Shown: positions 44,134-55,059, numbered from the stretch's first letter. The stretch is DNA of 64,000 bases from Gammaproteobacteria bacterium (GCA_022600955.1 JAHZJK010000033.1:83988-147987), one strand, 5' to 3'. The notes: generated by a model from the letters alone, not told the origin. Made by a program: numbers and translations.

Positions 44134-44730
44134 ATGAGCAAGTTTGCCGACATTCAGATCGATTCAGCTATTGTCCGTCGCGCCACTGAAGGCGACGCCA
44201 AAGCGCACGAGATTATCTATCGGGCATTTTCCACGCCGGTGTACTCGATTTGCCTGCGTTTCACCAAGTCGCCTGCGCAGGCGGAAGACCTTGTTCAAGA
44301 GACTTTTATCGAGATCATGCGGTCGATCGCGCAATTTCGTGGCGAGGCGGCGCTCGGCAGCTGGATACGGCGTATCGCGGTGACCAAATCACTGATGTTC
44401 CTGCGTTCGGCTTGGACAAAACGCAGCCAGTCGCTGGCGGACGATTGGGACGATATGACGGCCGGCGAACCTGTCAGTCACGGCATTTCCAACCATCCGG
44501 ACGATGCGATCGATCTGGATGCTGCGCTGGCCAATCTGCCAGATGTGGGTCGAGCCGTGGTCTGGTTACATGATGTTGAGGGATTCACCCACAAAGAGAT
44601 CGCTGGGCTAATGGGCAAGACCGAGAGTTTTTCGAAGTCGCAATTGTCACGGGCGTATCAGAAGTTAAGACCCTTGTTGAGCGCTGGTGACGGCGCACAA
44701 CCCGACGCTGCGAGCGTCAGGATTTACTAG
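44134..44730 (+). CDS. ECF-type RNA polymerase sigma factor
   Basis: A 198-residue sigma-70 family protein with only regions 2 and 4. Region 2 spans residues about 25-95 (FTKSPAQAEDLVQETFIEIMRSI, FRGEAALGSWIRRIAVTKSL); region 4 spans about 130-185 (DVGRAVVWLHDVEGFTHKEIAGLMGKTE, then SQLSRAYQKLR). ATG 44134 is preceded by an in-frame open stretch without a good start. The next two genes, 15 and 16 bases apart, encode a membrane-anchored protein and a periplasmic PDZ protein, so this looks like a sigma/anti-sigma system answering an envelope signal. The ECF subgroup is not identified. Confidence 0.92.
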   Translation: MSKFADIQIDSAIVRRATEGDAKAHEIIYRAFSTPVYSICLRFTKSPAQAEDLVQETFIEIMRSIAQFRGEAALGSWIRRIAVTKSLMFLRSAWTKRSQSLADDWDDMTAGEPVSHGISNHPDDAIDLDAALANLPDVGRAVVWLHDVEGFTHKEIAGLMGKTESFSKSQLSRAYQKLRPLLSAGDGAQPDAASVRIY

Positions 44731-44745
44731 GAGTGGTTTGCTGCT

Positions 44746-45312
44746 ATGAGCAATGACCAGAAGGACGAAGAGATGATTTGTGCACTGACAGCTGAGGAGG
44801 CGGGCGTATTACGGCGCGGACTCGATGAGTTGCCCGAGACGATGCCACCGCGTGATGTCTGGCACAGGATTCGCGAACAGGCCGAGGCAGAAGGTTTGTT
44901 GAATGCGCCGAAGGCTGCTACGCAACGTCGCTGGTACGCGGGCGTGGGTCTTGCAGCTGCAGCTGTGCTGGCTGTTGTGTTAATGCCTGTCGCGCCGGAG
45001 TCTGTTGTTGTTCCGGAGGGGCCTACAACTAATTCGACAGACCTTTCAGGTGTCCGTGCCTTAATGGTGCAGTCGCAGCAGCTTGAACGTGACCTGCGAT
45101 CGCTGCCGGCCGAGCCGCGCGTTGCGCGCGCAGGTACTGTCGCAACGATCTCGGAAATCGAAGATCGTATCGCCGCGATTGACTACCAGTTGAATGATCC
45201 TTCTGCACAGATTGCAGAGGGTGACAAAGAAATTTTCTGGCGCGAGCGCGTCAGATTGATGAAATTGCTGCTGCAGTTGCGCTATGCGCAGGCGCAACGG
45301 GCAGCCTTTTAA
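44746..45312 (+). CDS. Single-pass membrane protein, candidate anti-sigma factor
   Basis: A 188-residue protein with a polar, acidic cytoplasmic part (residues 1-60; LTAEEAGVLRRGLDELPETMPPRDVWHRI in pieces), one transmembrane helix at about 63-83 (WYAGVGLAAAAVLAVVLMPV) and a helical periplasmic part with SEIEDRIAAIDYQLNDPS. The topology matches RseA-type anti-sigma factors, but there is no zinc-binding HxxxCxxC motif, and I recognise no named family. Position directly after the ECF sigma gene is the main argument. The ribosome site AGGAGTGG precedes the ATG. Confidence 0.75.
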   Translation: MSNDQKDEEMICALTAEEAGVLRRGLDELPETMPPRDVWHRIREQAEAEGLLNAPKAATQRRWYAGVGLAAAAVLAVVLMPVAPESVVVPEGPTTNSTDLSGVRALMVQSQQLERDLRSLPAEPRVARAGTVATISEIEDRIAAIDYQLNDPSAQIAEGDKEIFWRERVRLMKLLLQLRYAQAQRAAF

Positions 45313-45328
45313 CCAGGAGTAGTACTGA

Positions 45329-46348
45329 ATGAAGATGTGGAAGTTAATTGGGCCGATAGCGGCGACGCTGCTTTTCGCAGGACAGGCCGTTGCGCAGTCT
45401 GAAGAACAGCAGGCCGAACGTGAAGTACAGGTCCGCGAGGCTGAGTATGCGGAGCGCCTACGGGATGCTGAGGAGCGCATGGAGCAGGCTGCGCGGCAGA
45501 TCGCGGAAATATCGCGCGAAAGGATGCCGAACATGGCGAACATCCAACGACGTTTCGCGTTTTCGAAAAAACCGATGATCGGCATCACGATCGAAGGTGA
45601 TGACGAGTCGGGGCCAGTCGAGGGCGTTGAAGTTGGCGGTGTTACGCCGGGCGGCGCGGCAGATGATGCTGGCATTCGCGCCGGCGATATCATCACGTCG
45701 GTCAATGATGAGTCGATGAGCGCCGAGAGCAGCTCGAAGGCCGATAAGAAGCTGTTCGAATTCATGCACGGTGTTGAGGAAGGCGACGAGTTGGTGATCG
45801 AATACTTGCGCAACGGAAATGCAGGTAGCGTTGCCCTGAAACCGCGTGTCTCGGAGTCGCAGGTTTTCGCCTGGTCGTCCGATGCGCCGGCCGGCATGCA
45901 TATTGAGAAAATTCCTGGCATGCCAGAAGTCATTCGCGAGTTTCGTTTCGACGGGCGCTTTCCCTGGGCCGACAGTGGTCTCGGCAGCATGGAGCTGGTT
46001 GAGTTGAATGAAGGACTGGGCAAGTACTTTGGTACCGACGCTGGTCTGCTGGTCGTCAGTGCACCCCAGTCCGACGCCTTTGAGCTCCAGGACGGGGACG
46101 TTATCCAGAGCATCGACGGTCGCGTGCCAAAGGACGTGCGCCAGGCGCTGCGCATTCTTGGTACCTACGAAGCGGGTGATTCGCTCAAGCTTGGCATCAT
46201 GCGAGACAAGCGAAAGCGAACACTGGAAATCGAAATACCCGAGAGCGATCAGCAAGGTATGTTGCTCGAGCCCGGCGCGCCGCTGCCGGTCCTGCCGGCC
46301 CGAGCACCTGCGCCGCCAGTAGCACCTGTCGTTGACCTGTTGACCTAA
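45329..46348 (+). CDS. Exported protein with two PDZ domains and no protease domain
   Basis: A 339-residue protein. Signal peptide residues 1-23 (ending GQAVAQ), a charged helix or coiled coil at about 24-70 (many Glu/Arg), PDZ domain 1 at about 80-170 (PMIGITIEGDD, GGAADDAGIRAGDIITSVND) and PDZ domain 2 at about 230-310 (DAGLLVVSAPQSDAFELQDGDVIQSIDG in parts), then a Pro/Ala-rich tail. DegS and DegP carry a trypsin-like domain before PDZ; none is present here. It follows the candidate anti-sigma gene by 16 bases and may bind exposed C-termini of outer membrane proteins to pass a signal. The mechanism is inference. Confidence 0.85.
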   Translation: MKMWKLIGPIAATLLFAGQAVAQSEEQQAEREVQVREAEYAERLRDAEERMEQAARQIAEISRERMPNMANIQRRFAFSKKPMIGITIEGDDESGPVEGVEVGGVTPGGAADDAGIRAGDIITSVNDESMSAESSSKADKKLFEFMHGVEEGDELVIEYLRNGNAGSVALKPRVSESQVFAWSSDAPAGMHIEKIPGMPEVIREFRFDGRFPWADSGLGSMELVELNEGLGKYFGTDAGLLVVSAPQSDAFELQDGDVIQSIDGRVPKDVRQALRILGTYEAGDSLKLGIMRDKRKRTLEIEIPESDQQGMLLEPGAPLPVLPARAPAPPVAPVVDLLT

Positions 46349-46390
46349 GGCCGGCGCCAGTCGTGCCGCTAAGCCGGCATTGATGAAGAA

Positions 46391-46422
46391 GGGCGCGCAT
46401 GGCTTTGCTACCATGCGCGCCC
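46391..46422 (+). other. Perfect 12-bp hairpin abutting the queA start
   Basis: GGGCGCGCATGG and CCATGCGCGCCC form a perfect stem around an eight-base loop (CTTTGCTA); the last stem base directly precedes ATG 46423. It has no T-run. Possible roles are terminator for the PDZ gene, control of queA translation, or protein binding. Confidence 0.6.
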
Positions 46423-48557
<2,135 letters not shown>

Positions 48558-48615
48558 CCGCAATCTTGCCGCGGCACCTTGCGATCGTCTTTAGCGCCCC
48601 CAAGACAGTGGCTTG

Positions 48616-48624
48616 TGCCATAAT
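48616..48624 (+). promoter_or_regulatory. Extended -10 promoter for yajC-secDF
   Basis: TGC-CATAAT is an extended -10 box 58 bases before the yajC ATG, in the only sizeable gap of the queA-secF run. No strong -35 is visible, as is usual for extended -10 promoters. Confidence 0.4.
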
Positions 48625-48682
48625 ACCGCGCTGTTTTTCGGCGATTGCACGTCAGACAACCTAACTAAGAAGCTAAACAATT

Positions 48683-49009
48683 ATGGAATTCTTTATTCAG
48701 AGCGCTCATGCACAGGGCGCAGCAGCACAGGGCGACTCAACCAGTTTCATCATCATGATGGTGCTGATGTTCGCAGCCTTTTATTTTCTTCTGATTCGTC
48801 CGCAGCAAAAGAAGCAGAAAGCGCATACTGAACTCGTGGCAGGATTGCAGATAGGCGATGAGGTTCTTACGGCCGGCGGTATTCTCGGCAAGATTACAGG
48901 CGTCAGTGATCATTACGCTGTGGTCAAGATCAGCGACAACAGCGAAATCAAAATTCAGAAAGCCAGCGTTTCCATGGTCGTGCCGAAAGGCACCTATGAC
49001 GAAGCCTGA
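48683..49009 (+). CDS. yajC: Preprotein translocase accessory subunit YajC
   Basis: A 108-residue inner-membrane protein with an N-terminal helix (FIIMMVLMFAAFYFLLIRPQQKKQK in parts) and a small cytoplasmic beta domain (GLQIGDEVLTAGGILGKITGV). RPQQKK after the helix is the family hallmark. It joins SecDF in the holo-translocase. secD starts 13 bases downstream. Confidence 0.95.
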   Translation: MEFFIQSAHAQGAAAQGDSTSFIIMMVLMFAAFYFLLIRPQQKKQKAHTELVAGLQIGDEVLTAGGILGKITGVSDHYAVVKISDNSEIKIQKASVSMVVPKGTYDEA

Positions 49010-49022
49010 TTAGCGGATCGCA

Positions 49023-50834
49023 ATGAACAAGTATCCTGCCTGGCTCAATATGCTGGTGCTCGCCATTCTGCTGGCGGGTTGTTTGCTGGCGCTGCCCAAT
49101 ATCTACGGCAGCGTTCCTGCTGTCCAAATCGCCGACAATGGCGGCGTTGCGTACACCCAGGAACGACTCGATGATTTCGTCGCTCTGGTTGAGGAAGGCG
49201 GCGTTACGCCAGAGGTTGCTTACCTTCAGGATGGCCGTGCTGTATTACGGTTCGACTCTGGAACCAACCTGGCGCCGATCGATGAGCAATTAAGGGATCG
49301 CTACGACCGTGTCGCAAGCATTGCGCAGACGTTGACACCGAAGCTACCCGAATGGATCAGAGATTTGGGGCTAAGCCCCATGAGTCTTGGGCTTGATTTA
49401 CGCGGCGGCGTTTACGTTCTGCTCGAGGTGGATATGGCGAAGGCGGTGCAGTCTCGCCTCGAACTTTACCAACAGGATCTGAACGATCGCTTACGTGCGG
49501 AAGGTATTCGCAATCGCGTAGACCTCAACGGCGATTTAATCAATGTCCGCCTGACGACAGCTACGGAGCTCGAACGGGCGCGGGCTGAAGTAAGCAGAGC
49601 GGACCCGGACTTGCTCATTGTCGATGGTGCAGACGGCAAATCATTGCAGGTACGCATGAGCGACGCGCAGATCCAGGCACGCCGGGATTTCGCTATCGAC
49701 CAGAATGTCACCACACTAAGGAATCGCGTGAATCAGCTCGGTGTTGCCGAACCATTGGTGCAGCGCCAGGGTGAAGATCGAATCGTGTTGCAGCTGCCGG
49801 GCGTTGACGATCCGAACAAAGTTGATGAAATCATCACGGCAACAGCGACGATTGAGTTTCGCATGGTGGATTTGTCAGGCGATGAACCCGGGTCCCGCCG
49901 CTATCAGGGTCGTGGCAGTGAGCCGTCGCAAATATTGAAAAGACGTATCGTCGCGTCAGGCGATCAGATCGTCGATGCCTCGGCCGGCTTTAGTGAAGGC
50001 AAGCCGATCGTTTCGATCTCCCTCGACGGTGCCGGTGGCGAGAGCATGCTGGATAACACGATGAACAATCTCGGCAAGCCGATGTCGACCGTATTCATTG
50101 AGTCACATCGCGAAGAAATCCGGGTCGGCGATCGTATGGAAACACGTGACTATGTCACTGAGGAAATCGTTAGCACAGCCACTATCCAGGGCGTGTTCAA
50201 GGACAAATTCCAGATCAGCGGATTAACGCCTGGCGAGGCTAGCAGCCTCGCATTGTTACTGCGTGCGGGCGCCCTTGCAGCGCCGGTTTACAAGATCGAT
50301 CAACGTACAATCGGGCCGAGCCTTGGCCAGGACAATATCGACCGCGGATTCAACGCCATCAAAATCGGCTTTCTTGCGGTGATCGTTTTCATGGCGATCT
50401 ATTATCGATCGTTCGGCATGATTGCTAACGCCGCATTGCTGTCGAATCTTGTATTCATTGTTGCGATGCTGTCGTTCTTGCAGGCGTCTCTGACCTTACC
50501 GGGAATCGCGGGGATTGTGTTGACAGTCGGTATGGCTGTTGACGCCAATGTGCTCATTTTCGAACGCATACGCGAGGAACTTTCGGCCGGGCAAACGCCG
50601 CAGTCCGCAATACACTCGGGCTATGAAAAAGCGCTCTCCTCTATCGCGGATGCCAACATCACGACCTTGATAGCAGCTGTTGTGTTGTTTGGTGTTGGGA
50701 CGGGGCCAATCAAGGGTTTCGCAATAACATTGATGCTCGGCATCATTACATCGATGTTCACTGCCATAGTCGGCACCCGTGTCATCGTTAATCTACTGTA
50801 CGGCGGGCGCAAGCTGACGTCGTTGCCGGTTTAG
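49023..50834 (+). CDS. secD: Protein translocase subunit SecD
   Basis: A 603-residue RND-type membrane protein using the proton gradient to help pull proteins through SecYEG. The first helix is WLNMLVLAILLAGCLLALP, followed by the periplasmic P1 domain with LGLDLRGGVYVLLEVD, and five helices at the C-terminus with GPSLGQDNIDRGFNAIKIG and GMAVDANVLIFERIREEL, which carries the proton-relay Asp. Length and motifs are normal. secF starts 9 bases after its stop. Confidence 0.97.
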   Translation: MNKYPAWLNMLVLAILLAGCLLALPNIYGSVPAVQIADNGGVAYTQERLDDFVALVEEGGVTPEVAYLQDGRAVLRFDSGTNLAPIDEQLRDRYDRVASIAQTLTPKLPEWIRDLGLSPMSLGLDLRGGVYVLLEVDMAKAVQSRLELYQQDLNDRLRAEGIRNRVDLNGDLINVRLTTATELERARAEVSRADPDLLIVDGADGKSLQVRMSDAQIQARRDFAIDQNVTTLRNRVNQLGVAEPLVQRQGEDRIVLQLPGVDDPNKVDEIITATATIEFRMVDLSGDEPGSRRYQGRGSEPSQILKRRIVASGDQIVDASAGFSEGKPIVSISLDGAGGESMLDNTMNNLGKPMSTVFIESHREEIRVGDRMETRDYVTEEIVSTATIQGVFKDKFQISGLTPGEASSLALLLRAGALAAPVYKIDQRTIGPSLGQDNIDRGFNAIKIGFLAVIVFMAIYYRSFGMIANAALLSNLVFIVAMLSFLQASLTLPGIAGIVLTVGMAVDANVLIFERIREELSAGQTPQSAIHSGYEKALSSIADANITTLIAAVVLFGVGTGPIKGFAITLMLGIITSMFTAIVGTRVIVNLLYGGRKLTSLPV

Positions 50835-50843
50835 GAACTCGTC

Positions 50844-51782
50844 ATGCGTCTGATCAAAGAAAAAACCAGCATCGACTTTCTCAGCCCGAACCGGCGCAAA
50901 GTAGCGCTGACGTTTTCGGTGCTGTTTGTCATTGTCTCAATAGCCTCCCTGGCAACCCGCGGCCTCGAATTCGGCATCGACTTCACAGGCGGCATCCTGC
51001 TCGAGGTCGGGTATGAGCAATCCGCCAATCTTGAAGAGATTCGCACCGATCTTGGCAGCGCTGGTTACAACGACGCCCAGGTACAGCGTTTCGGCGCCGA
51101 CGAGGTTGTGCTCGTGCGTCTGCCGCCGCAGGAAGGAGATGTCGACGAGATTCGCGATCGACTCACTGCGACGCTTACAGCCAGTGGCCAAGGCGCTGAA
51201 CTGCGCCGAGTGGAGTTCGTCAGTCCGCAGGTTGGTGCGGAGCTTGCCGAAAGCGGTGCGCTTGCAACCGTGTTCGCGTTGATGATGATTTTTGTCTACG
51301 TGATGGTTCGCTTCCAGTGGAAATTTTCAGCGGGTGCTGTCGCCGCGCTCGTGCATGACGCGATCGTGACGGTCGGCTTTTTCTCCATTTTCGGTTTTCC
51401 GTTCGACCTGACGGTCGTTGCGGCAGTACTTGCGGTGATCGGCTACTCACTCAACGATACGGTTGTCGCGTTCGATCGAATTCGCGAGAACTTTTTCGCA
51501 TTGCGCGGAGTCTCGGCCGAAGAGTCGATGAATATATCGATCAATGAAATGCTGGCTCGTACGTTGATTACCGGCCTTACAACACTGTTGGTGCTGATTG
51601 CTCTGCTGGTGCTGGGTGGTGAATCGATCGCGCCATTCTCGATAGCCCTGATCGTTGGGGTGATAATAGGTACGTATTCGTCGATCTATACAGCGAGCGC
51701 AACCGCACTCGCACTAAACGTCAATGCACAGGACCTGATCGAGCCGATCAAGGATCCGTCGCTAATCGACGATCTGCCATAA
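50844..51782 (+). CDS. secF: Protein translocase subunit SecF
   Basis: A 312-residue partner of SecD. Six helices are visible; the motifs FGIDFTGGILLEV after the first helix, VGAELAESGALATVFALMMI and GYSLNDTVVAFDRIRENF with the conserved Asp are typical. It ends the queA-tgt-yajC-secD-secF group and converges with suhB across an 87-base spacer that contains a long inverted repeat. Confidence 0.96.
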   Translation: MRLIKEKTSIDFLSPNRRKVALTFSVLFVIVSIASLATRGLEFGIDFTGGILLEVGYEQSANLEEIRTDLGSAGYNDAQVQRFGADEVVLVRLPPQEGDVDEIRDRLTATLTASGQGAELRRVEFVSPQVGAELAESGALATVFALMMIFVYVMVRFQWKFSAGAVAALVHDAIVTVGFFSIFGFPFDLTVVAAVLAVIGYSLNDTVVAFDRIRENFFALRGVSAEESMNISINEMLARTLITGLTTLLVLIALLVLGGESIAPFSIALIVGVIIGTYSSIYTASATALALNVNAQDLIEPIKDPSLIDDLP

Positions 51783-51802
51783 ATTGGCAGCAATTGGCGA
51801 CA

Positions 51803-51862
51803 CTTTTGATACACCAATGACTTCTCCACGACCCACAGGCGAACTCATTGGTGTATCAAAAG
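51803..51862. repeat. 18-bp perfect inverted repeat between secF and suhB
   Basis: CTTTTGATACACCAATGA at 51803-51820 is repeated in perfect inversion at 51845-51862, with a 24-base loop between. It fills the spacer between two convergent genes and ends 8 bases before the suhB stop codon. It may serve as a bidirectional transcription stop, though it is less GC-rich than usual and the loop is long; a dispersed repeat element is the alternative. Confidence 0.65.
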
Positions 51863-51869
51863 CGTCACG

Positions 51870-52673
51870 CTAGTTGGCGCTTGTTAGAATCTTGATTTCT
51901 TTCGAGCAGAGCTTCGCAATACCCGAGTAGATCTTCGGCGTGCCCGTCAATATATGGCCCGTATCGAGATAGTTCTCGCCACCGTCCAGAGCGCTGACGA
52001 TGCCGCCTGCCTCGCGAATAATGAGTGAGCCTGCAGCAAGGTCCCACGGCTGCAGTCCGGTTTCCCAGAACGCATCAAGACGGCCGCAAGCGACGTAACA
52101 GAGATCGAGGGCGGCGGCACCGGGGCGGCGCACGCCGGATGTATTGCCAATCACTTTCTGCAGCATGTCCATGTAAGGCCCAATCTCTTCATCAGCCTGC
52201 CGGTACGGAAAGCCGGTGCCAATGAGTGAGTGTTCCAGTTCGCGGTTGCCGCTAACGCGTATTTTGTGTTCGTCGAGTTGCGCGCCATCGCCGCGCGTCG
52301 CCGTGAACAGCTCTTCGCGCATCGGGTCATACACGACGGCATGCTCCATGCGGCCTTTGATCTGTAGCCCGATTGACACGCAGAACTGTGGGAATCCATG
52401 CATGTAATTGGTGGTGCCATCCAGCGGATCGATAATCCAGACGTGGTCGGAATCGCCCTGGGCGCCAGACTCTTCAGCGTGAATAGCGTGATCCGGGTAG
52501 TGTTTGTGGATAACATCGATGACGGCCTGTTCGGCTTCGCGGTCCGCCGATGTAACGAAATCGTTGTGGCCTTTCTTTTCAACTTTCAGTTTGTTGCGTT
52601 TGTTGAAATTTCGTCCGAGTACAGCGCCGGCGCGTCGCGCGGCCATAACCCCTACGTTGAGTAGTGCGTGCAT
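51870..52673 (-). CDS. suhB: Inositol-1-monophosphatase family protein SuhB
   Basis: A 267-residue magnesium phosphatase. Metal sites: HAEESGAQ, WIIDPLDGTTNYMHGFPQFC and QPWDLAAGSLIIREAGG. In E. coli SuhB also joins the ribosomal RNA antitermination complex. The N-terminus MHALLNVGVMAARRAGAVL is normal. It diverges from trmJ, an arrangement seen in other gammaproteobacteria. Confidence 0.95.
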   Translation of the reverse strand: MHALLNVGVMAARRAGAVLGRNFNKRNKLKVEKKGHNDFVTSADREAEQAVIDVIHKHYPDHAIHAEESGAQGDSDHVWIIDPLDGTTNYMHGFPQFCVSIGLQIKGRMEHAVVYDPMREELFTATRGDGAQLDEHKIRVSGNRELEHSLIGTGFPYRQADEEIGPYMDMLQKVIGNTSGVRRPGAAALDLCYVACGRLDAFWETGLQPWDLAAGSLIIREAGGIVSALDGGENYLDTGHILTGTPKIYSGIAKLCSKEIKILTSAN

Positions 52674-52781
52674 GAAACGATTCCGTCAATGTCAAAGAAC
52701 TGGGCCAAAACTGCCGACAAACCTGTCAGCGAGGGCCACCGGGGCGGTAGAATACCCGACTTTTGAGCAGCTGTCTCACCG

Positions 52782-53516
52782 ATGAGCATACGAATAGTCT
52801 TGGTTGGAACGACTCATCCCGGGAATATCGGGGCCGTCGCGCGGGCCATGAAAAACATGGGTCTGCACGATCTCGCGCTCGTGAATCCGCGCCACTTTCC
52901 GCATGAGGATGCGACGGCGCGAGCGTCTGGTGCGACAGACGTTCTCGACGATGCCGTTGTCGTAACATCGCTGGCCGATGCACTGACCGATTGTGTGTTC
53001 GTGGCAGGTGCCAGTGCCCGCTCCAGGGCCATTAGCTGGCCGACCATGGGACCGCGGGACTGTGCGGAGCAGCTGATCAAAGAGAGCAGCGCAGGGAAAG
53101 TTGCTGCCGTATTCGGGCCCGAGAAGTCGGGCCTGCATAACGACGACCTGGATCTTTGCCACACCTTGCTGAGTATTCCGACGAACCCGGAGTTCAGTTC
53201 CCTCAATCTCGCCATGGCCGTGCAGGTTCTGACCTACGAATTGCGGGTTGCCAGCACGCTCAACGATGGGCCTGAATTCGAAAGTGAGGCGGCGCCGGCG
53301 AGTGGCGAAGAAATGGAGCATTTTTTTACGCATCTCGAGAAAGTTCTGCGCGACATTCGGTTTCTGGATCCGGAGAACCCGCGACACCTGATGCGACGCC
53401 TGCGTCGCCTGTTCGTTCGCGCGCGTCCTGACAAGAATGAGGCAAACATTTTGCGCGGCATCCTCACGGCCGTGGACCGCCACGGGTCCGAGCGCAAGGA
53501 CACAGCAGACGAATGA
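52782..53516 (+). CDS. trmJ: tRNA (cytidine/uridine-2'-O-)-methyltransferase TrmJ
   Basis: A 244-residue SPOUT methyltransferase acting on position 32 of tRNA. The N-terminal part IRIVLVGTTHPGNIGAVARAMKNMGL (in parts) has the catalytic Arg; the SAM knot includes AAVFGPEKSGLHNDDL and SIPTNPEFSSLNLAMAVQVL. In the second motif Pro replaces the Arg often seen (FGRE). The last 80 residues form the C-terminal extension. Its stop overlaps the start of the cysteine desulfurase gene; iscR, which usually stands between, is absent. Confidence 0.93.
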   Translation: MSIRIVLVGTTHPGNIGAVARAMKNMGLHDLALVNPRHFPHEDATARASGATDVLDDAVVVTSLADALTDCVFVAGASARSRAISWPTMGPRDCAEQLIKESSAGKVAAVFGPEKSGLHNDDLDLCHTLLSIPTNPEFSSLNLAMAVQVLTYELRVASTLNDGPEFESEAAPASGEEMEHFFTHLEKVLRDIRFLDPENPRHLMRRLRRLFVRARPDKNEANILRGILTAVDRHGSERKDTADE

Positions 53517-54676
53517 GTGCCGCAAACGAATGGCTCTATCTCGACTATGCCGCGACGACGCCGCTTGACCCTAATGTGGCCGAGCGTATGCGCGAGGTGC
53601 GGCAGACGAGTTTTGCCAACCCGGCGTCGAATCACGCGGCTGGCCGGCTCAGCGCTACCGTCGTTGACCAGGCTGGCGTGCAATTGGCTGAGTTGCTGAA
53701 TACGGATCCAGGCAGGTTCCTGTGGACGTCCGGTGCCACTGAATCGAACAACCTGGCGATCACCGGCGTTGCAAAGCAGCGCAGTCATCTGGGCCGCCAC
53801 CTGGTGACGATGCGGACCGAGCACAAAGCCGTGGTGGACGTGTTCCGCGCACTGGAAAAACAGGGCTTCGATGTTAGCTGGCTTCTGCCTGATGCCGACG
53901 GCCAATTGTCGGTGGAGCAATTCGAGGCGGCGCTGCGCGATGACACACAGCTGGTATCGATTATGCACGTCAACAATGAGACGGGCTGTTTTCAGGATAT
54001 CGCGACGCTGGGTGGTATTTGCCGGACACGCGGCATTACGTTCCACGTTGATGGCGCCCAGGCCGCAGGCAAAGTTCCCGTCGACCTGGAAGCGCTGCCG
54101 GTCGACCTGTACTCGATGACAGCCCACAAGTTTTACGGGCCCAAAGGGGTCGGCGCTCTGTACATCGCAGACGGCACGGTCATTGAGCCACTAATGTTTG
54201 GCGGTGGGCAGCAGCGTCGATTGCGTCCGGGCACCCTGGCGGTCGAACTGATTGCGGGGCTGGGCGCCGCGGCCGCTGAATCAGCCAGTCGCCTGGAAAC
54301 TGACCTTCTGCACCTTACAGCTTTGAAGCAGCAATTGTTGCTCGGTATCGAGACAATTGAGGGCGTCTGCGTCAATGGTCCGAAAAGTGGCGCCTATCCC
54401 GGGATACTCAATGTCAGCGTGGCAGATATAGAGGGGGAAAGCCTGTTGCTCGCGCTCGAACCGCTGTGTGTCGCGACCGGCTCGGCCTGCAATTCGCAGA
54501 GCCAGGAACCCTCTTATGTTCTCAGGGCACTGGGGCGCAGCGATATGGAGGCGCAAAGTGCTGTTCGCTTCAGCCTTGGCAGGCCTACAAGCAAGGCGGA
54601 TATCGCTCGAGCGATCGACTTGTACAGGGCGGCGGTCGTAAAACTGCGCAGTATTGCGCCAGGACACACAACATGA
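53513..54676 (+). CDS. iscS: Cysteine desulfurase, IscS/NifS type
   Basis: A 387-residue PLP enzyme releasing sulfur from cysteine for Fe-S clusters and tRNA thiolation. The PLP Lys is Lys206 in SMTAHKFYGPKG, the persulfide Cys is Cys326 in ATGSACNSQSQEPSYVLRALG, and TEHKAV and HVNNETG are conserved. Compared with E. coli IscS it ends about 20 residues early, lacking the C-terminal tail that contacts IscU. The next gene encodes an IscU-like protein that has lost two of three cluster cysteines, so enzyme and partner seem to have changed together. Confidence 0.92.
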   Translation: MSAANEWLYLDYAATTPLDPNVAERMREVRQTSFANPASNHAAGRLSATVVDQAGVQLAELLNTDPGRFLWTSGATESNNLAITGVAKQRSHLGRHLVTMRTEHKAVVDVFRALEKQGFDVSWLLPDADGQLSVEQFEAALRDDTQLVSIMHVNNETGCFQDIATLGGICRTRGITFHVDGAQAAGKVPVDLEALPVDLYSMTAHKFYGPKGVGALYIADGTVIEPLMFGGGQQRRLRPGTLAVELIAGLGAAAAESASRLETDLLHLTALKQQLLLGIETIEGVCVNGPKSGAYPGILNVSVADIEGESLLLALEPLCVATGSACNSQSQEPSYVLRALGRSDMEAQSAVRFSLGRPTSKADIARAIDLYRAAVVKLRSIAPGHTT

Positions 54677-55044
54677 ACAGCGATCCCTACAGCCTGAAGG
54701 TTCGTAAACTGTTCGCGAATACCGCTCACGCTGGCGACATTCCAGGCGGCGTCAGTGGCTTCTACGAGGATCAGGGTGTCCGTCTGCGCCTGTCTGCCAG
54801 CGTCACAGATGGCGCCATGACAGCGCTGCGATTTCAGGCCTGGGCCTGCCCGCATGTGATCGCGGCGGCAGAGATGGTTTGTAGCCTGTTCGAAGGGCGC
54901 CCGGTGGCGGATCTTGAACTCTTCAATACGGCCCAGATTATGGATGATCTGGGTATACCTGTGGAGAAGACCGGACGTATACTAGTGCTTGAAGACACGG
55001 TCCGGTCGCTTGGGCAAGCCATACAGGACCGCACTGATCACTGA
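54673..55044 (+). CDS. IscU-like protein with a single conserved cluster cysteine
   Basis: A 123-residue homologue of the IscU/NifU N-terminal scaffold, recognisable from LRFQAWACPHVIAAAEMVCSLFEGRPVADL (in parts), which aligns with the second-cysteine region of IscU. Cys59 matches that cysteine; the position of the first IscU Cys is in GVSGFYEDQG with none, and that of the third (HCS) is GRI with Arg102. Cys70 is an extra one. Cluster assembly on the standard three-cysteine site is therefore unlikely; sulfur acceptance from IscS, as by SufE, is a possible role. ATG 54673 overlaps the iscS stop. Confidence 0.8.
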   Translation: MNSDPYSLKVRKLFANTAHAGDIPGGVSGFYEDQGVRLRLSASVTDGAMTALRFQAWACPHVIAAAEMVCSLFEGRPVADLELFNTAQIMDDLGIPVEKTGRILVLEDTVRSLGQAIQDRTDH

Positions 55045-55059
55045 TTTGAGAGAATTTAC

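Noticed and set aside
46391..46422. A preQ1 riboswitch ahead of queA
   Set aside because: The structure is a single long stem with an eight-base loop and no A-rich tail capable of forming the preQ1 pseudoknot.
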